Origin: Hirudinaria manillensis
Taxonomy: Eukaryota > Annelida > Clitellata > Hirudinida > Hirudinidae
NCBI GenBank assembly: GCA_034509925.1
Contig: CM067535.1
Span: 253,001-317,000, forward strand
Reading direction: 5' to 3'
DNA: 64,000 nucleotides
Part shown: in pieces, positions 15,901 through 28,133 of the stretch
How the letters are laid out: every line of letters begins with the position of its first letter
Position numbering within the stretch: position 1 is the stretch's first letter
Position numbers and translations under genes: made by a program
Notes under the pieces: generated by a model
The model's input: the letters and a program-made list of their open reading frames with translations, nothing else
The model's database searches: none
What the model was told of the DNA's origin: nothing

Positions 15901-16223
15901 TCAGAAGTATTAGTGGTGAAATTAAATATCAGCACGGCCTCATCAGTAAATCTATTTTTTTTATCGATTAGACATGTCAATTCTTCTACATCGGTGGCAT
16001 CTTTACCAAAATCATTTGTGAGCAAGAGAATGCACCGAAAGCTTTCGCCGATACCATATTTCACACTAGGAATCACTTCTGTCTCGAGACACAAAAGATC
16101 ATACTTTACATACACTTTAAACCCTTTTTCGTTAAGATTCGCAGCACATTTTTTCATGAACCAAGAAATACCGAATGCTCCACCTATATACAAATGATAC
16201 CCAAACGGATCAACAAGATCCAT
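12965..16223 (-). CDS. TIR-STING-caspase fusion protein (putative cyclic-dinucleotide sensor/effector)
   Basis: Nine minus-strand exons fit in phase: 16223-15806, 15735-15640, 15533-15322, 15197-14999, 14934-14869, 14801-14721, 14521-14393, 13623-13345, 13278-12965; about 597 aa. The start ATG follows an in-frame TGA. Residues 1-139 look like a TIR domain (YHLYIGGA strand, then LNEKGFKVYVKYDLL and RCILLLTNDF). Residues about 150-330 are a STING ligand domain: GYFYGYLRIILP, RYLIIVPEDC, DRAG loop with R223 (human R238), E251 and T254 in E-F-T-T-P (human E260/T263), and Y165 (human Y167). Residues about 365-597 are a caspase: VKGLCLSF, RNGYDKD, SSHG with H450, GKPKLFFVQSC with C492, then p10 FFISYS...SYRHASVGSLYLQ. 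There is no membrane segment. After C492 the sequence is L-N, not R-G. The exon 5/6 junction is the least certain. Confidence 0.85.
13624..14392 (-). other. Long intron 7 of the TIR-STING-caspase gene
   Basis: At about 770 bp this is the longest intron in the gene; the others are about 65-270 bp. It interrupts the caspase p20 after R-N-G-Y-D-K-D-I and resumes at D-Y-I-K-K-T-F, an exact phase and alignment match to other caspases. No exon or promoter was recognised inside it. Confidence 0.7.
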
Positions 16224-17112
16224 AGTTCCAATTCGATAAAGCACGCAAGTTGCGAATACGCATCAAAACCACATCGAAACCAATTACCAGGTACAATGCA
16301 GGGAAATTTTTGCAACAAACTAATTGTGCCAGCAGCAAAGCCAAGAATTTAAAATTTACGTACGAGGTAGGGGAAATTTTTTTTTAGATATTGATGATGA
16401 TTGATGACTTTTTTTGCTTCTCATACCAAAATTTAGTCTCTCAAGGCCGGACAAAGTTCCACATGAAAGGTTAGGATAGCTTCAAAGTATGGAAAGGTAT
16501 TGAAATAAATAATGAGGTTAGAAGTGTCAAAAGATGGGGATTTTTGAAAAAGCCCCAGTTGGATCAAGATCGACGCTGACTCAAGTCTCGGAACGCGAGA
16601 ATGATTCGCCTGCTTTGATACGTGGAATGTCTTAAGACATTTAAACATATAACTATTAATAACTTTATTAACGATATACGCTACTCTGATCGTTGAAGAT
16701 ACTAGATTTAAATACTTAAAGTTGAGTTTAAACATGATGTGACCTAAACCTAATTAAAAACGTGATCGAAGCATGTGCTCAATATTGTTAGGAGCTGATT
16801 GAGGTGTGTTGTAAGAACGAAGATTTTAAAAAGCTTTTTTACTTAATTATGCTAGTAAATGTAACACTATCAATATAAGCCGTTGCTTAGCATGGAGAGT
16901 AAACGTGTTCACGTTCAAAAACCTTACTTTCTGAATTTTTACTGCGGGTGAATTATAATAGAATTTTGATGGAAGTACGAATATTTATTTAAATAATCTT
17001 AAATCGATTCACATTAATTTGAGGCAGTGTATAATTGTTAATTAATCATTTGGATAAACATATCGATTTCTTTATTAAATGATCGAAATGGTAGTTTAAA
17101 TTGAATCGGCAG
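16224..17112. other. Divergent intergenic region / unresolved 5' end of the ciliary gene
   Basis: Lies between the start of the TIR-STING-caspase gene and the first clear exon of the plus-strand ciliary gene, so it may act as a shared promoter. A plus-strand ATG at 16892 opens a 19-codon stretch (M-E-S-K-R-V-H-V-Q-K-P-Y-F-L-N-F) followed by a GT donor. It could be an upstream exon of the ciliary gene, but its phase does not join directly to 17113. The minus-strand frame 16433-16735 looks spurious. Confidence 0.4.
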
Positions 17113-20100
17113 ATTTCGGTAAATGAGCAGACAGTTGACTTTGGAAAAGAACTCTTAGGGAATACCGTGCTGAGAAGTGTAAATGTTTGTAATGTCAGTA
17201 ATGTTGCTGGGCCTTATGTGGTCGACAGAATTTCGATTAGCGCAAGTATGATCAGTTGAGAATTGCCAAATTAAAAGTCTTTACTTAATGTTATCTATTA
17301 AATGCATTAACTATATATAACAGAGTTATTTAAAATTATCATAGCTTCGAAAGAAGAAAATGGGAATGTGGACACCAGAAGCGGTTTCTAAATTTAATCA
17401 ATATCACGAACTGATTAAATTATGAAGGATGCTAGCTGGTGTATAAGATAGTTATCTAGTTTTCATTAATTTTTTGTTTTGTTATTGACAATTCATTTAA
17501 TTACATCAATCCTGTAATTTTTTTTTTCTTCCAGATTTTGAAGGATTCAGCATAGAAGGAGTAAGGCAACCATTTTATGAAAGAGCTTTAAATTAATAAT
17601 TATTTTATTAAAAGAAACGCCTAGGATATTTGAAATCAGGCTGCATTGAATCGATATGCTTCAAGTGGGAGCCTCAGTCTGTTGGACTTGCAAAATCTGA
17701 GTTTGTTGTTTCTTGTCCAGGATGTGATGATGTCAGCTTATATATTTCTTTTTTGTTCTAAGCTGGTGCTCATGTTTCCTATGCTATTTCAATTTAGATT
17801 AAAATTGCATGCAAAGCTGAATGTATTGATGGATCCATTTCAATAAGTGCAGCCCTTATTGATTTTAAGATATGTCTTTTCAATAGTTCTTATGAAAAGT
17901 CTGTTACACTAACTAACAGGTAATAAATTTTAAAGTTTAATTTTTTATATTAAGTTTTGTCATAGTTAAAAAATCTTGATGTCGTAGGAATACCATTCCA
18001 AAAACTGTAAAATGCACAATACCTATAGAAATATTAGAGCATCTTGATATTGTTCCTGGAAACATACTCCTCCAGGCTAACTCATCTTACAGTCTTAAAA
18101 TCCAGTTCCAGCCCAAGTACATAGACCACTTACAACAAATTTTCTGCAATTTAAAGGGATTTTTTCCATTTGGACAGAAATACCTTGTCCTTAGATGCTC
18201 CAATGTATTTTGATAGTGAGACTAGCTCATTTGAATTTCTCATTTCTGTGCAAGCTGATGATGAAGTGAGCTAACTTCCTTAAACAATGAAGTCTGCAGC
18301 ATTTAGCTCGTTTGTTTCACTTTTATTATTTTTACAAAGCTGTACTACTTTGCTAGATTCTGAAGTAAAAATATAATCCATAAAAGATTCCTTTTCTTGT
18401 CACATTATTTATAATGAAGCTGTGACAAATCATTTGCTTTTGACATAATAATTTGATATATGTTCAACATTAATTTTATAATATGCTTATTATTATAGAT
18501 GTAATTATAATTTTCACAATCAGAATGAACTGAACATTGCTGCAATGGGAATAGTAACCACAGATGATGTGGAAATCTCCCCATCACAGATTGATTTTGG
18601 AGTTTGCACAATATATGAAAAAGTCCGAATGCCACTCTCTATCACCAATCTTTCACTCCTTCCACAAGAAGTTTCCTTTGCCAATGTGCCAGCAGTATGA
18701 TTTTTACAGTTACTTTGTGAATTACTGTCCCAACCATGATGTTAAATCTGTTTTGTTTAGTATAAATATTTCAGTTTAGTATTTTGAAATTGAAGCAATT
18801 GTGCAAATGTAAATAAGGTTTAAGAAAATGTTATTTTTAATGAGTATTTTTAAATTTTTCACCAGTATTTTGGTAATATACTATCACATAATGAATGGTC
18901 TCAATTTTTGAAGGAAATTTGCTTGCAAACCTCTTTACAATTTGGAAAATTATGTCCTTTGGAAACTGTAGTGGTTGATTTGATATTTGAATCAACAAGA
19001 GATTGCTTATATAACTTCAACTTTCAACTGATAAATGGAAGAAATAGGTAGCTGTATTTATCCTGATTGCATGATCATAGTTTTGATTATTTCATTTTCA
19101 TTACCATATTTGGTAATGTTTGAATGTTTGAGAAATTAAACTGAAAAAAATCCATGGAGTATTAGTTAAATATGATCTTGTTAATGTAGACACTTAGATG
19201 GCAACTAAAAGGTAATCTTAAACATCTTTAGAAATTACATGATTCTTAAACCTTTACTATATTTGTGAAGCTATATTTTCTGGGGAGACACTGATTGGAT
19301 TCAGGCAAAAGAATTATGACATTTCAATAGTCAGCAGTAATAATTGTTTTTGTAATTGTTTTAGAATATTTCCAATAAAATGCATAGGCATGGGAAAAGT
19401 ACCCTCCTTAAAAATATCCCATCAGTTGCTCTTCTTCAAGGCAACAGCTCCAGGGGATGAATCACAACTCATTATACATGTTTCCAATGAATCCTGTATG
19501 TTATTAAAAGTTAACAGTTGCAATAATACTTTTCTCCCAAGTCAAGTATTCTCCCTATAGGGCAGTATTGCATATTTGAGTTTGGGTCAAGTGAAGAAGT
19601 ACCTATTTATTTCACTCCAAAGATTAACAGGTTATCACCCAAACAGGTAATTACAATAAGAGAATGCATGTTATCAAAAATCACTAATTCAAGATTACCT
19701 ATAACTACCTTCCAGCAATCTTTGGTAAAAATTTCTTATAAACCAACCATAAAAGTGAAGGACATCGAGGTAGAGGCATCCAGACTTCGTCATCAGTCCA
19801 ATGATGAAAACCTTGAGGTGGATTGAAAGTTAATGTCTGACACTCTATTATAATTAATTGTTGTTAATTAAACTTTTTGGAAGAAACCAGTAGAATCAGA
19901 GAAAGGAGGGAGCAGTGATAATTCTTCTCCAGATCATTTATTTAGGTAGCTCACCTGAAAGTTTACATTGTCTTTGACTTGGTCGTCTGATGCTGTTGGC
20001 AAAATATACTAAAATATGATAATTGATTTATTTGACAATTGATTTGTTAATATGTCCTTTTTAAATAAGTCATATTTTTAGTTCCAAGGAGTTAATAATA

Positions 20101-22737
20101 GCGAGGCTTTCGCTTCTCAGCAGAATCAGCCAAGAAAAAAAAATATTCAATGTTCCATGTTTTGTTGCAATTGAACTGAATGGGATGCCAGTAGAAAAGT
20201 AATATCAAATTTGAACAATTTAAATTATTAAAATAAACATTTGCCTTTGAATCACACAGGCAAGATGAGACCCTCTTTTTAGAAATACATTGCCAGACCT
20301 GTATACCTGAGCTAATGATATTAACTGATGATGGTTCAAATCTTATTGATTTTGGAAATGCTCTCATAGGGCAATACTGTATCAAGACAATAACAATTCA
20401 AAATATCTCATCACTTGATATTGAGGTAAACTCTATCTTAACCTATTATAAATAAATTATTTACATTCAAATTTAAAAAAAAAACAATCTGGCAACAAGC
20501 TCAAAGGATCAATCTTGGACTCTTTTGGCAATTTTGAGGTATTGAATGCTTTGAGAACAATACATTGCCAAGAAACATTTAACTTGAGAATCAAATTTGC
20601 ACCAACCTCTGCAGTAAATGTGAGATTACATTGATTACAAACAGAGAAATAATATAAACATACAGTTAAATATTACAGTATTTTGAAGAATATAATCTAA
20701 AAGGCAATGCATCAACTGTTTGTATGAAATTAAAAGGAAAAGGTTGCAAGCCTTCCTTGAAAATTTTGTTGGATAATTGTTTGGATTTTGGAACTGTCAT
20801 GAGGGGAAATACAGTGGAAGAAATGGTCCAGGTAGAAATATGATTGTAGAGCAAGATACTTTTAACAGTAATTACTGGTTAAACCAGCTATTTGGATGAA
20901 TAGTGCCATTAATCAAACAAGTTACTGTCCAATTTACATCTAGCTCGAGAAATGAAAATGCTAATTTTAGATCACAAATGAATCAGATGTGAATGTCAAA
21001 TACGAAGTGATTATTACTCAAGAAAGCAAGTGCTGTGGTGATTGTCTGTGTATATTTTTATTATATTTTTTATGATTAATGAACATTTTAGGTGAAGTTG
21101 TAACCACTTTATTCATTCCAATTATTATTCTAACTTCGTTTAGTCTTGATTTTGAGAATCAAACTTGATTTTATTTAATGATATCTGACTGATAAAGTAT
21201 TTTAATCATGGAATTAATCTTGGTTCTTTGATTATTCCTAGCTGCAAGAGATGCATTGGAAATTTTTGATTGCATACCATCAAGGGGAGAAATCAAAGCA
21301 GGTTAATTTTTGGTGGCAAATAATAATTTGAAATGGCTAACACGAGTCATTTTCATTCATAGGCTTAAGTGAGGAAATTATAGTATTGTTCAGATCAATT
21401 CTTGGAGGTTTGCAACAACAAGCAGTATGTGAAATCATTTCTTCTGGTCAGGTTTGTATATTAAGACAGTTTATGAAATTCATGTATAATTTTGAAATTG
21501 GTAATATTGTTATTGATTGGCTTTTCATACAACCATAAACCTAGCATTAATCGAATTGCCATGATATCACTGACATTCCTTTTGCTTTAGGTACTTTTTA
21601 AATTCAACATAAGAGCAAGGACTGAGCCCCACTCTTTCTATATAAGTGGGTTGAACTTCCAAGATGAAATTATGGAAGATTTCACTTTGAATCCTTATCA
21701 GAAAGGTTTGAATGTAATTGTTATGTATTCATTACAAAAATTAATTAATTAATTAATTTCATTAGATGACAGTGTGCCAGTCATAATGAGGGTCCATGCA
21801 AAAAAGAAAGAAAATAGTTTTCTTATTGGATGTTCAAGACTATCAAAGAATTCCTCAATCAAAAAGGTAGTTCTAAATAATAACGACTAAATCATAAATA
21901 AGAATAAACATTCCAAATTATGCACAACGTTTGTGCAACAAAACCTTTATGAAAAAAGCTACTGCTATTTTGAATTTCATTTGCTTTGAGATCGTTTCTT
22001 AGACATCTAACAACATTTCTTTGATGTTTTACCTTCATTTAAACTTTATTTAATAAATTAAGATTTATACCTCAATATAAATTAAAATTAAATTTGATTT
22101 TGTTATTTTGTAACTCCACCATAGACTATTGACTGGTCAATAGAAAATGTCGCATCAATCTCAGAGCTGGGTTTCTCAATCGATCCAGTAAAGGTGATGT
22201 CAAACAACATATAATTGGTCTTTGGGTTGTGGAATGTTGCCTTCATTATCCTATTGGATATTTATGCTTGCCAAACTAAAAATATTTGCTTAGATAAATA
22301 AATAAATAATATTGTACTTAAATTATTGTAAATGATTGACTAAAAAAATTCCTTGAACATAAACTTAAAAGCAAACCTAAAAGAGGCTTTAAGTCATACA
22401 TGTAAATCCATATTTTTAAGTTCATTAAATGCTTACATGGAATTTATTACATTTATTCAAATATTTCTTCATTAAAATAATTAACTTAACTAAAATGATA
22501 CTCCTTAGGGAAACTTAGAAAGTGGAACATTTGAAAACATTACTGTTTCATGGAATCAAAATACTAATTGCAAGGTCTCAACTATTTGTACTTTTTCAGG
22601 TTTATGTTGTTCTCAAGGTTTATCTAAAACATGTTCGCTAATTTCAGGAAGGGAAGCCCATAGAAGCAGTAGGAACATGCACTATAAGAGGTGATGTCAC
22701 CAAGACATACAAAATCATCTTTTTTGGAGTTCTTTGA
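17113..22737 (+). CDS. Cilia/flagella MSP (ASH)-domain protein, CFAP74-like
   Basis: About 25 small exons encode a chain of immunoglobulin-like MSP/ASH domains, the fold of axonemal proteins such as CFAP74, CFAP47 and HYDIN. Repeated hallmarks are V-D-F-G-x-x-x-x-G, I-D-F-G-V-C-T-I-Y-E (exon 18524-18694), L-I-D-F-G-N-A and L-D-F-G-T-V-M-R-G, each opening a beta-sandwich and followed by L-T-N-x-S. The F-G-V-C-T-I-Y-E motif with L-L-P-Q downstream recalls CFAP74, a central-pair or outer-doublet component; the name is an inference. The last exon, 22648-22737, ends T-Y-K-I-I-F-F-G-V-L then TGA. The N-terminus is unresolved, and around 17535-17640 I could not find a junction fully consistent in phase, so one boundary there is wrong or an exon is missing. 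An ATTA microsatellite lies in an intron near 21740. Confidence 0.8.
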
Positions 22738-23129
22738 GATTACAGAACATAATTAATACCTTGGTGTGTAGATACAGGAAATTACTAATTTGATAGCTTT
22801 CTAGACCAAGAAGTATTGCTTTGCAAATGTAAGATAAGGTTTTGTATCAAGATGCAACAATGGATATACAAATTCAGATTTACATTTGCAAAACTTACTT
22901 GAAAACATTTGCAAGACTGTTTTTATTTGTTTTTAAAGTTTGAGTCTTCAATGCATCATTTCCTAAATACTCAGATGTTAAATAGATCACATCAATAAAA
23001 AAAATAGTCATGTTTACAATTATTCATGTATTAATTGTTTCGAGTACTGTCAATCACTGCAAAAACATTGTTCAAATGATGGAGTTTGCAATAAGTTTCA
23101 GTCAGCTATCTTTGGTATCAGAAGACACT
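22738..23129. other. Convergent 3' intergenic region
   Basis: AT-rich gap between the ends of the plus-strand ciliary gene and the minus-strand Spinster transporter. It holds only probable untranslated sequence. Confidence 0.5.
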
Positions 23130-25216
23130 TTAAGCTTCAACTTCAATATCTTGGATTGGTTCATAACCTGAATATTAAATTGAAACAATTCCAGTATGGA
23201 ATTAAGATTAAAAAAAAAGGTTTTCGATGAAATCTCAAACATACCTTGCATGATGCGCTCAGTTTCCCTTCGATCCCTGTCTACAAATAATGAGGCATAG
23301 AGGAAAAAAGCTCCCCCCAATACACAAACAAAGCACATCAGATACAGCGATGACTGAAGGCTATGATAGTCAATCATGAAACCAATCTGGTTCTCTGACT
23401 TTTTGATGCAATCTGACACCTTTGAAATAAAAATAATTTAATGATACAGTCATTATTGAACACTAAAAAAATGACACAGTATTTAACTAACAAATCCTAT
23501 AAGAGTTGGACTTCCAGCATCTCCCAGAGCATGGGACAACAAAATCTGCAGGGCATTTGCGGTTGATCTCCTTGTTGGTACAACCAAGTACTGAAAAAAT
23601 TAATTTTTCTAGATGTCCATACTCTTGAGGTCTTTCATTATTTAACTTAAGTTTTATATTAAATATTTTATATTGAGGATTACACATACTGTTATGGATA
23701 ATGTAATAATATTGTAAGATGCAACACTTACCAATGTCATGTCAGACACTAGAGCCCAATTGAGGAATAGGAGGATTTCAGCAATAAAAATGAAGAACTA
23801 AAAATGTTTTTGTTCATGTCACAAAATTTACATATAATTGGTGAGTAATTGAAAAAGCAACATTTACATAGGTAATGATGGTATTATATCTGGAAAATAT
23901 GATGGACATGAAAAGGAAAGGGGCACCAGCTAACAGCCCAAATGCACAGACATATGGGTCAGCTTTTGATGTTTTATTCCTTAATAAACCAGCAGCAGAG
24001 GAGCCAATAACAACACCTAAAATTCCAGCCAGGCATGTAATTGCTCCAAAGATCAATGAAACCCTAAGGGAAATTTGTCAATCTTAACTTAGAATTGAAA
24101 CTGAATCTAAAATTGAAAAATTTTATTACGTCACATCACTGGAAGGATTGGGCTGGATTAGTATGGAGAAATACACATAAATCGGTGCCCAAAGTGCCAG
24201 TGCACCCGTCACAAATGCTACACAGGTGAATCCAAATGAAGTAAGGATAAAGCTTTTGCTATATTTGAAAATAATTTCACATAAACCATTTGACTCTTTA
24301 TGAAGTAACAATTAAAACATACTGCTTCAAAAGATATTTAACATCTTCAAACCAACTGGTATTTTCCAAATAACTGCTTTTATCTGCTGCCCCTCTTGAT
24401 GGTTCATGCAAGAATATACAAACCAACACACTGCAGCAAAGTCCAAAAATTGGGGTTACCTACAAATATGAATATAAAAATATTGTGGAAGTGATTGAAG
24501 ACAGAATACTATAAAACATACCCTTAGAGCCCATTGCCAACCACCTAAGAGATTAGCTACTTCTGAGCCAACCATATATCCCAATCCACTAAAACAATTG
24601 TTAAGTTTGGCAAACATTATGATTTTTTTAAAATAAAATGGAATAGCTTACCTCCCTACAGGAATAGCAAAGAAATATAATGAAAGAGCCTTTGTTCTTG
24701 AACTGCCAGTAAACAAGTCAGCAATAATTGTTGGTGCAATGGTAGAGTAACTTGCTTCTCCAACTCCCATCAAAGCTCTCAGGAATAGGAACGCATAAAA
24801 TGCCTTTGAGTATAAATAAATAATTTCAAACATTTTCAAGCATAAATCTAAGTAATGAAGGACTTACATTTGGACCGATAAAAGAACTGACAAGAGTAGA
24901 GGTCGACCAGAATGCTATTCCACACGTTAATATTAACTTTCTGTTCCATCTATCTCCAAGATATCCAAACACTGGTGACAGCAACATATAACTTAATACA
25001 AAAATTGTCGTCGTAAGTCCTGCTTGAGTGTCAGATATTGAATAAAACTGTTTAATTTTCAGTAGAACTCCTGCAGTACATAACGGTTATAATTCTCACT
25101 TATAATTCAGTTTCAAATTAAAAATTTGAAGAAATCAAACCTGCTACTGAGAATCTATCCATGTAGTTGAGAAGATTCACGCATGTTAAAATCAGTAAGG
25201 TCATATAGTCCCTCAT
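23130..25216 (-). CDS. Spinster-like major facilitator transporter (lysosomal lysolipid/sphingolipid type)
   Basis: Eleven exons in phase (25216-25141, 25070-24868, 24803-24652, 24588-24522, 24459-24323, 24258-24130, 24063-23868, 23797-23732, 23590-23492, 23419-23245, 23167-23130) encode 445 aa. It opens directly in transmembrane helix 1 with [13 protein letters not shown], the Spinster signature; the loop motif [11 protein letters not shown] and [17 protein letters not shown] follow. Further hydrophobic segments make about twelve membrane spans in all, and [24 protein letters not shown] matches the late Spns motif. Human SPNS1 is longer at the N-terminus, so an upstream exon may be missing, although an in-frame stop precedes this ATG. 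Family members export lysophospholipids or sphingosine-1-phosphate; which substrate applies here cannot be told from sequence. Confidence 0.93.
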
Positions 25217-26423
25217 GTTTGCAGGAAAATTCACAAATCTTCGAGAGGAAACACCTTCGCACACCGTCAGTCACAAATACACGCACTTTGTTGATAAACA
25301 CTACTGATAAATCACATGTTCATGAAGAGAACCTGCTCTGCATAAAAAGTGAATTTAAATCTAATTATTTCCAGGGTCTATGCAAATGAAGGACATTTGT
25401 TAGGATTTCAAAATTGATCTAGATTGGGACAAATAGGATATGTCAAAAATTTTAGATGAATCTGAACATAACAAAATCAGTCATTTAAAGGGTTTGCCCA
25501 TGATGAAAATGATGCTTACAAAGGAACCACACCTGATTTCCAGTCTTACTGAGCTGGTTCAGAAGAATATGCCTGGCTGCCAGGAGAGTTAGGCTGATGA
25601 ACCACTGCTTAGGGAGCATACTAACGAAGGTAATGCGAAACGCTACAAATGGGATAAGGTGAATTATTTTTAAATGTCCAAACATCTGAGCAGAGATGTG
25701 GTTTTATTCGAATTAGCAGGAAATATGTAAAGAATGCGCGAGGAGAACAGAAACGCATTAGTCATCACGTTTCAAAGCTTTCAAACAATGATACATGATT
25801 TCGCTGATTCTTCCCAGCCTCACCACAAAGTTTATTCAAATATTTTAAATTATGGGAATAGTTGCTCACAACTAAGTGAAGCCAATCATTCCACCACTCG
25901 TGGGCTACTTTCACAATGTGAGATAAAGCTCACATACCTCAACTCACAACAGAACCTTTAGCCCTGATAAGTCACTTCCCCCACTACCTGTCCTTTTCTG
26001 AACATGAGACAATTCTGAGAACTCATTGACACAGAAATCTTATTGTTTACCCACCCAGTCCCAAACATTGGAGAAAAATGTGAGCAACACAGACAAAAAT
26101 GCATGTTCATAGGAACCAGCCAAAATCAATCAGGCAGCAGATGCTTTATTTATCCCTAGCAGAGTTTAAATGCGATTATCTTACAAAGATGGAAATCAGT
26201 AATCATACCTGCTGGGGGAGGCCAATAATACTACTTTAACAAAAGAAAAAACGGGATGTTTCCTATACTCAAGCTTCAGGAATGGTACAAAAATAAAATT
26301 TAATATTCATGTGGAAATTGTAAGACAAAAAAAAAAAGAAAATTATGGAAAGCAAGTCATTGCTGAATGAAAAGCAATTAATGGATAAATATATTGTTTA
26401 TCAAAGCAATGATCCCAAATTGG
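25217..26423. other. Intergenic, no gene recognised
   Basis: Holds several short open frames (25183-25389 plus, 25485-25685 minus, 25734-25961 plus) without recognisable domains. The left part should include the Spinster promoter and the right part the light-chain 3' untranslated region. Confidence 0.5.
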
Positions 26424-27127
26424 TCACTGATCGTCTTTCTTTCCGTGTTTAAGTATGCGAGTGAATTCGGTGTAATCAAAGTTTCCATTCTTAATGGGAG
26501 CCTCACGATACATCTCATCCACCTGAAAGTGAACAATTTATTGAACCTATACATTGACTGAACAGCATAAAACCCAAATTATCTACCTCTTCCTCAGTGA
26601 ACCTGTCTCCCATTGTCATCAACAACTCTTTCAATCGATCTTCATGTATGAACCCTAAAACAAAGGTAATAAAAATTGTCTTCTGAATTTTTGCAAAAAT
26701 TGAACTAGTTGGGATACCTTTGTTGTCTTCATCAAAGCAGGCAAACGCATTCTTTATGACTTCCTCAGGATCAGTTCCATTGAGTTTTTCTCCAAACATT
26801 GTGAGAAACATTGTGAAGTTGATAGGCCCTGGGGCTTCATTCATCATGCCATCAAGATCCTTGTCTGTTGGAGCCTTGCCTAAATTTGATAACTTTTCTG
26901 CATGACCTACTTCAATTTTATAGACCAACAAAAACGTTAATAATACCAAGAGAAGCCAGCATATCATGAAGATCTTCCTTATCTATGAATCCATCATGGT
27001 TTTGGTCTATCATATTGAAAGCTTCCTTGAACTCTTGAATTTGGGCTTGGTCAAACATAGCAAAAACATTTGAAGTGGCCCTTTGAGCCCTTTTTTTGAC
27101 TCCCTTAGAGGCTTTGGCTTTAGACAT
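26424..27127 (-). CDS. Myosin II regulatory light chain (smooth/non-muscle type)
   Basis: Four exons (27127-26947, 26879-26718, 26654-26587, 26522-26424) encode 169 aa, the size of human MYL9/MYL12. The N-terminus is basic and carries the kinase site R-A-T18-S19-N, with Thr18 and Ser19 at the same positions as in vertebrate proteins. EF-hand 1 ([12 protein letters not shown]) has a complete calcium/magnesium loop. The later EF-hands are degenerate, as usual. [21 protein letters not shown] and FTRILKHG are diagnostic. It binds the IQ motif of the myosin II heavy chain; phosphorylation by MLCK or ROCK would switch on contractility. The short introns and very high conservation leave little doubt. 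Confidence 0.97.
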
Positions 27128-28133
27128 TTCCCTACAAGTGTAAAATTCCAAATGGACCTTAATCTCCAATTCAAACGTATGAGGAAACTCCGCCAAAAAC
27201 CCTTACGTTAAAAACAAATGTTCGAGAAATGAATATTGTAAACTATACAAACCTAGTTTTCAAAACAACGAGAACACAAAGACCGATTAAAGTTGTGTAG
27301 TTAGCAGCTAGCACAAACAATGTCAACCGGAATCTACGAGCAAGCTAGGTGGGTGGCAGGTTATAGCGACAAACGCTACAGCTAGGGCGAACCAAATATG
27401 GAAATGCTTTCAGTCATTCCTTCAAAGTAAATGTTCAATGTATCTGACATGCGCTAAAATGATAAATGCTAAAATAAAAAAATACAATAGATTTATTAGA
27501 TTTCCTTAAAATTGCAGTTACTGAGTGAAAATGTGAAGTCTGCCTTATTTTTTTAATACCGATTTCAAATAAATTATGAAATACTTAAATTATCAAATCC
27601 TCGGCAACGCTATCCTATCCTGTAAATTCAAACGGACATCCTCGTAAACGGATGTTGTGCATTTTAACAGAAGCTGGGACGGTTCTCGGCTGCTGATTCC
27701 CCAGACTAAGAACAGGAGAGCGTCGTGGCTGTCATTCGGGGCCATTTTTTTTTCCAAAGAAGCAATACATGCCGAATTAATCGAGAATACTTTTAAGTTA
27801 CATTATACGCCAGCATAACGAACGTAGTCCTACGATCGACTCATCCCCACGAGTAAATCGCAGACATAGATCGTCATTTCCAATTTCGCAAACTAAACTG
27901 ACCCATCCAGAGTACTTAGGCAACATATTTCTGCTTAATGACCGACCCGGGGTACCTCCGCTACGAAAGGAAATGTACGTAAAGCTTAGAGTTAGACCTT
28001 AGGGTTTAAGCATTTTTTCTGTCATCCCTCACCTCTAGATCCAAAACTATGAGTTCTGATGGATTCGAATTTTAAGATGGAAAACTTATTAAAAACATAC
28101 AAAAATACAGAGGCACACATAATAACGAGGGAT
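27128..28133. other. Intergenic, light-chain promoter side and MAD1 3' side
   Basis: No coding exon was recognised. The right part next to 28134 should be the MAD1 3' untranslated region; the left part may contain a 5' untranslated exon of the light-chain gene. Confidence 0.5.
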
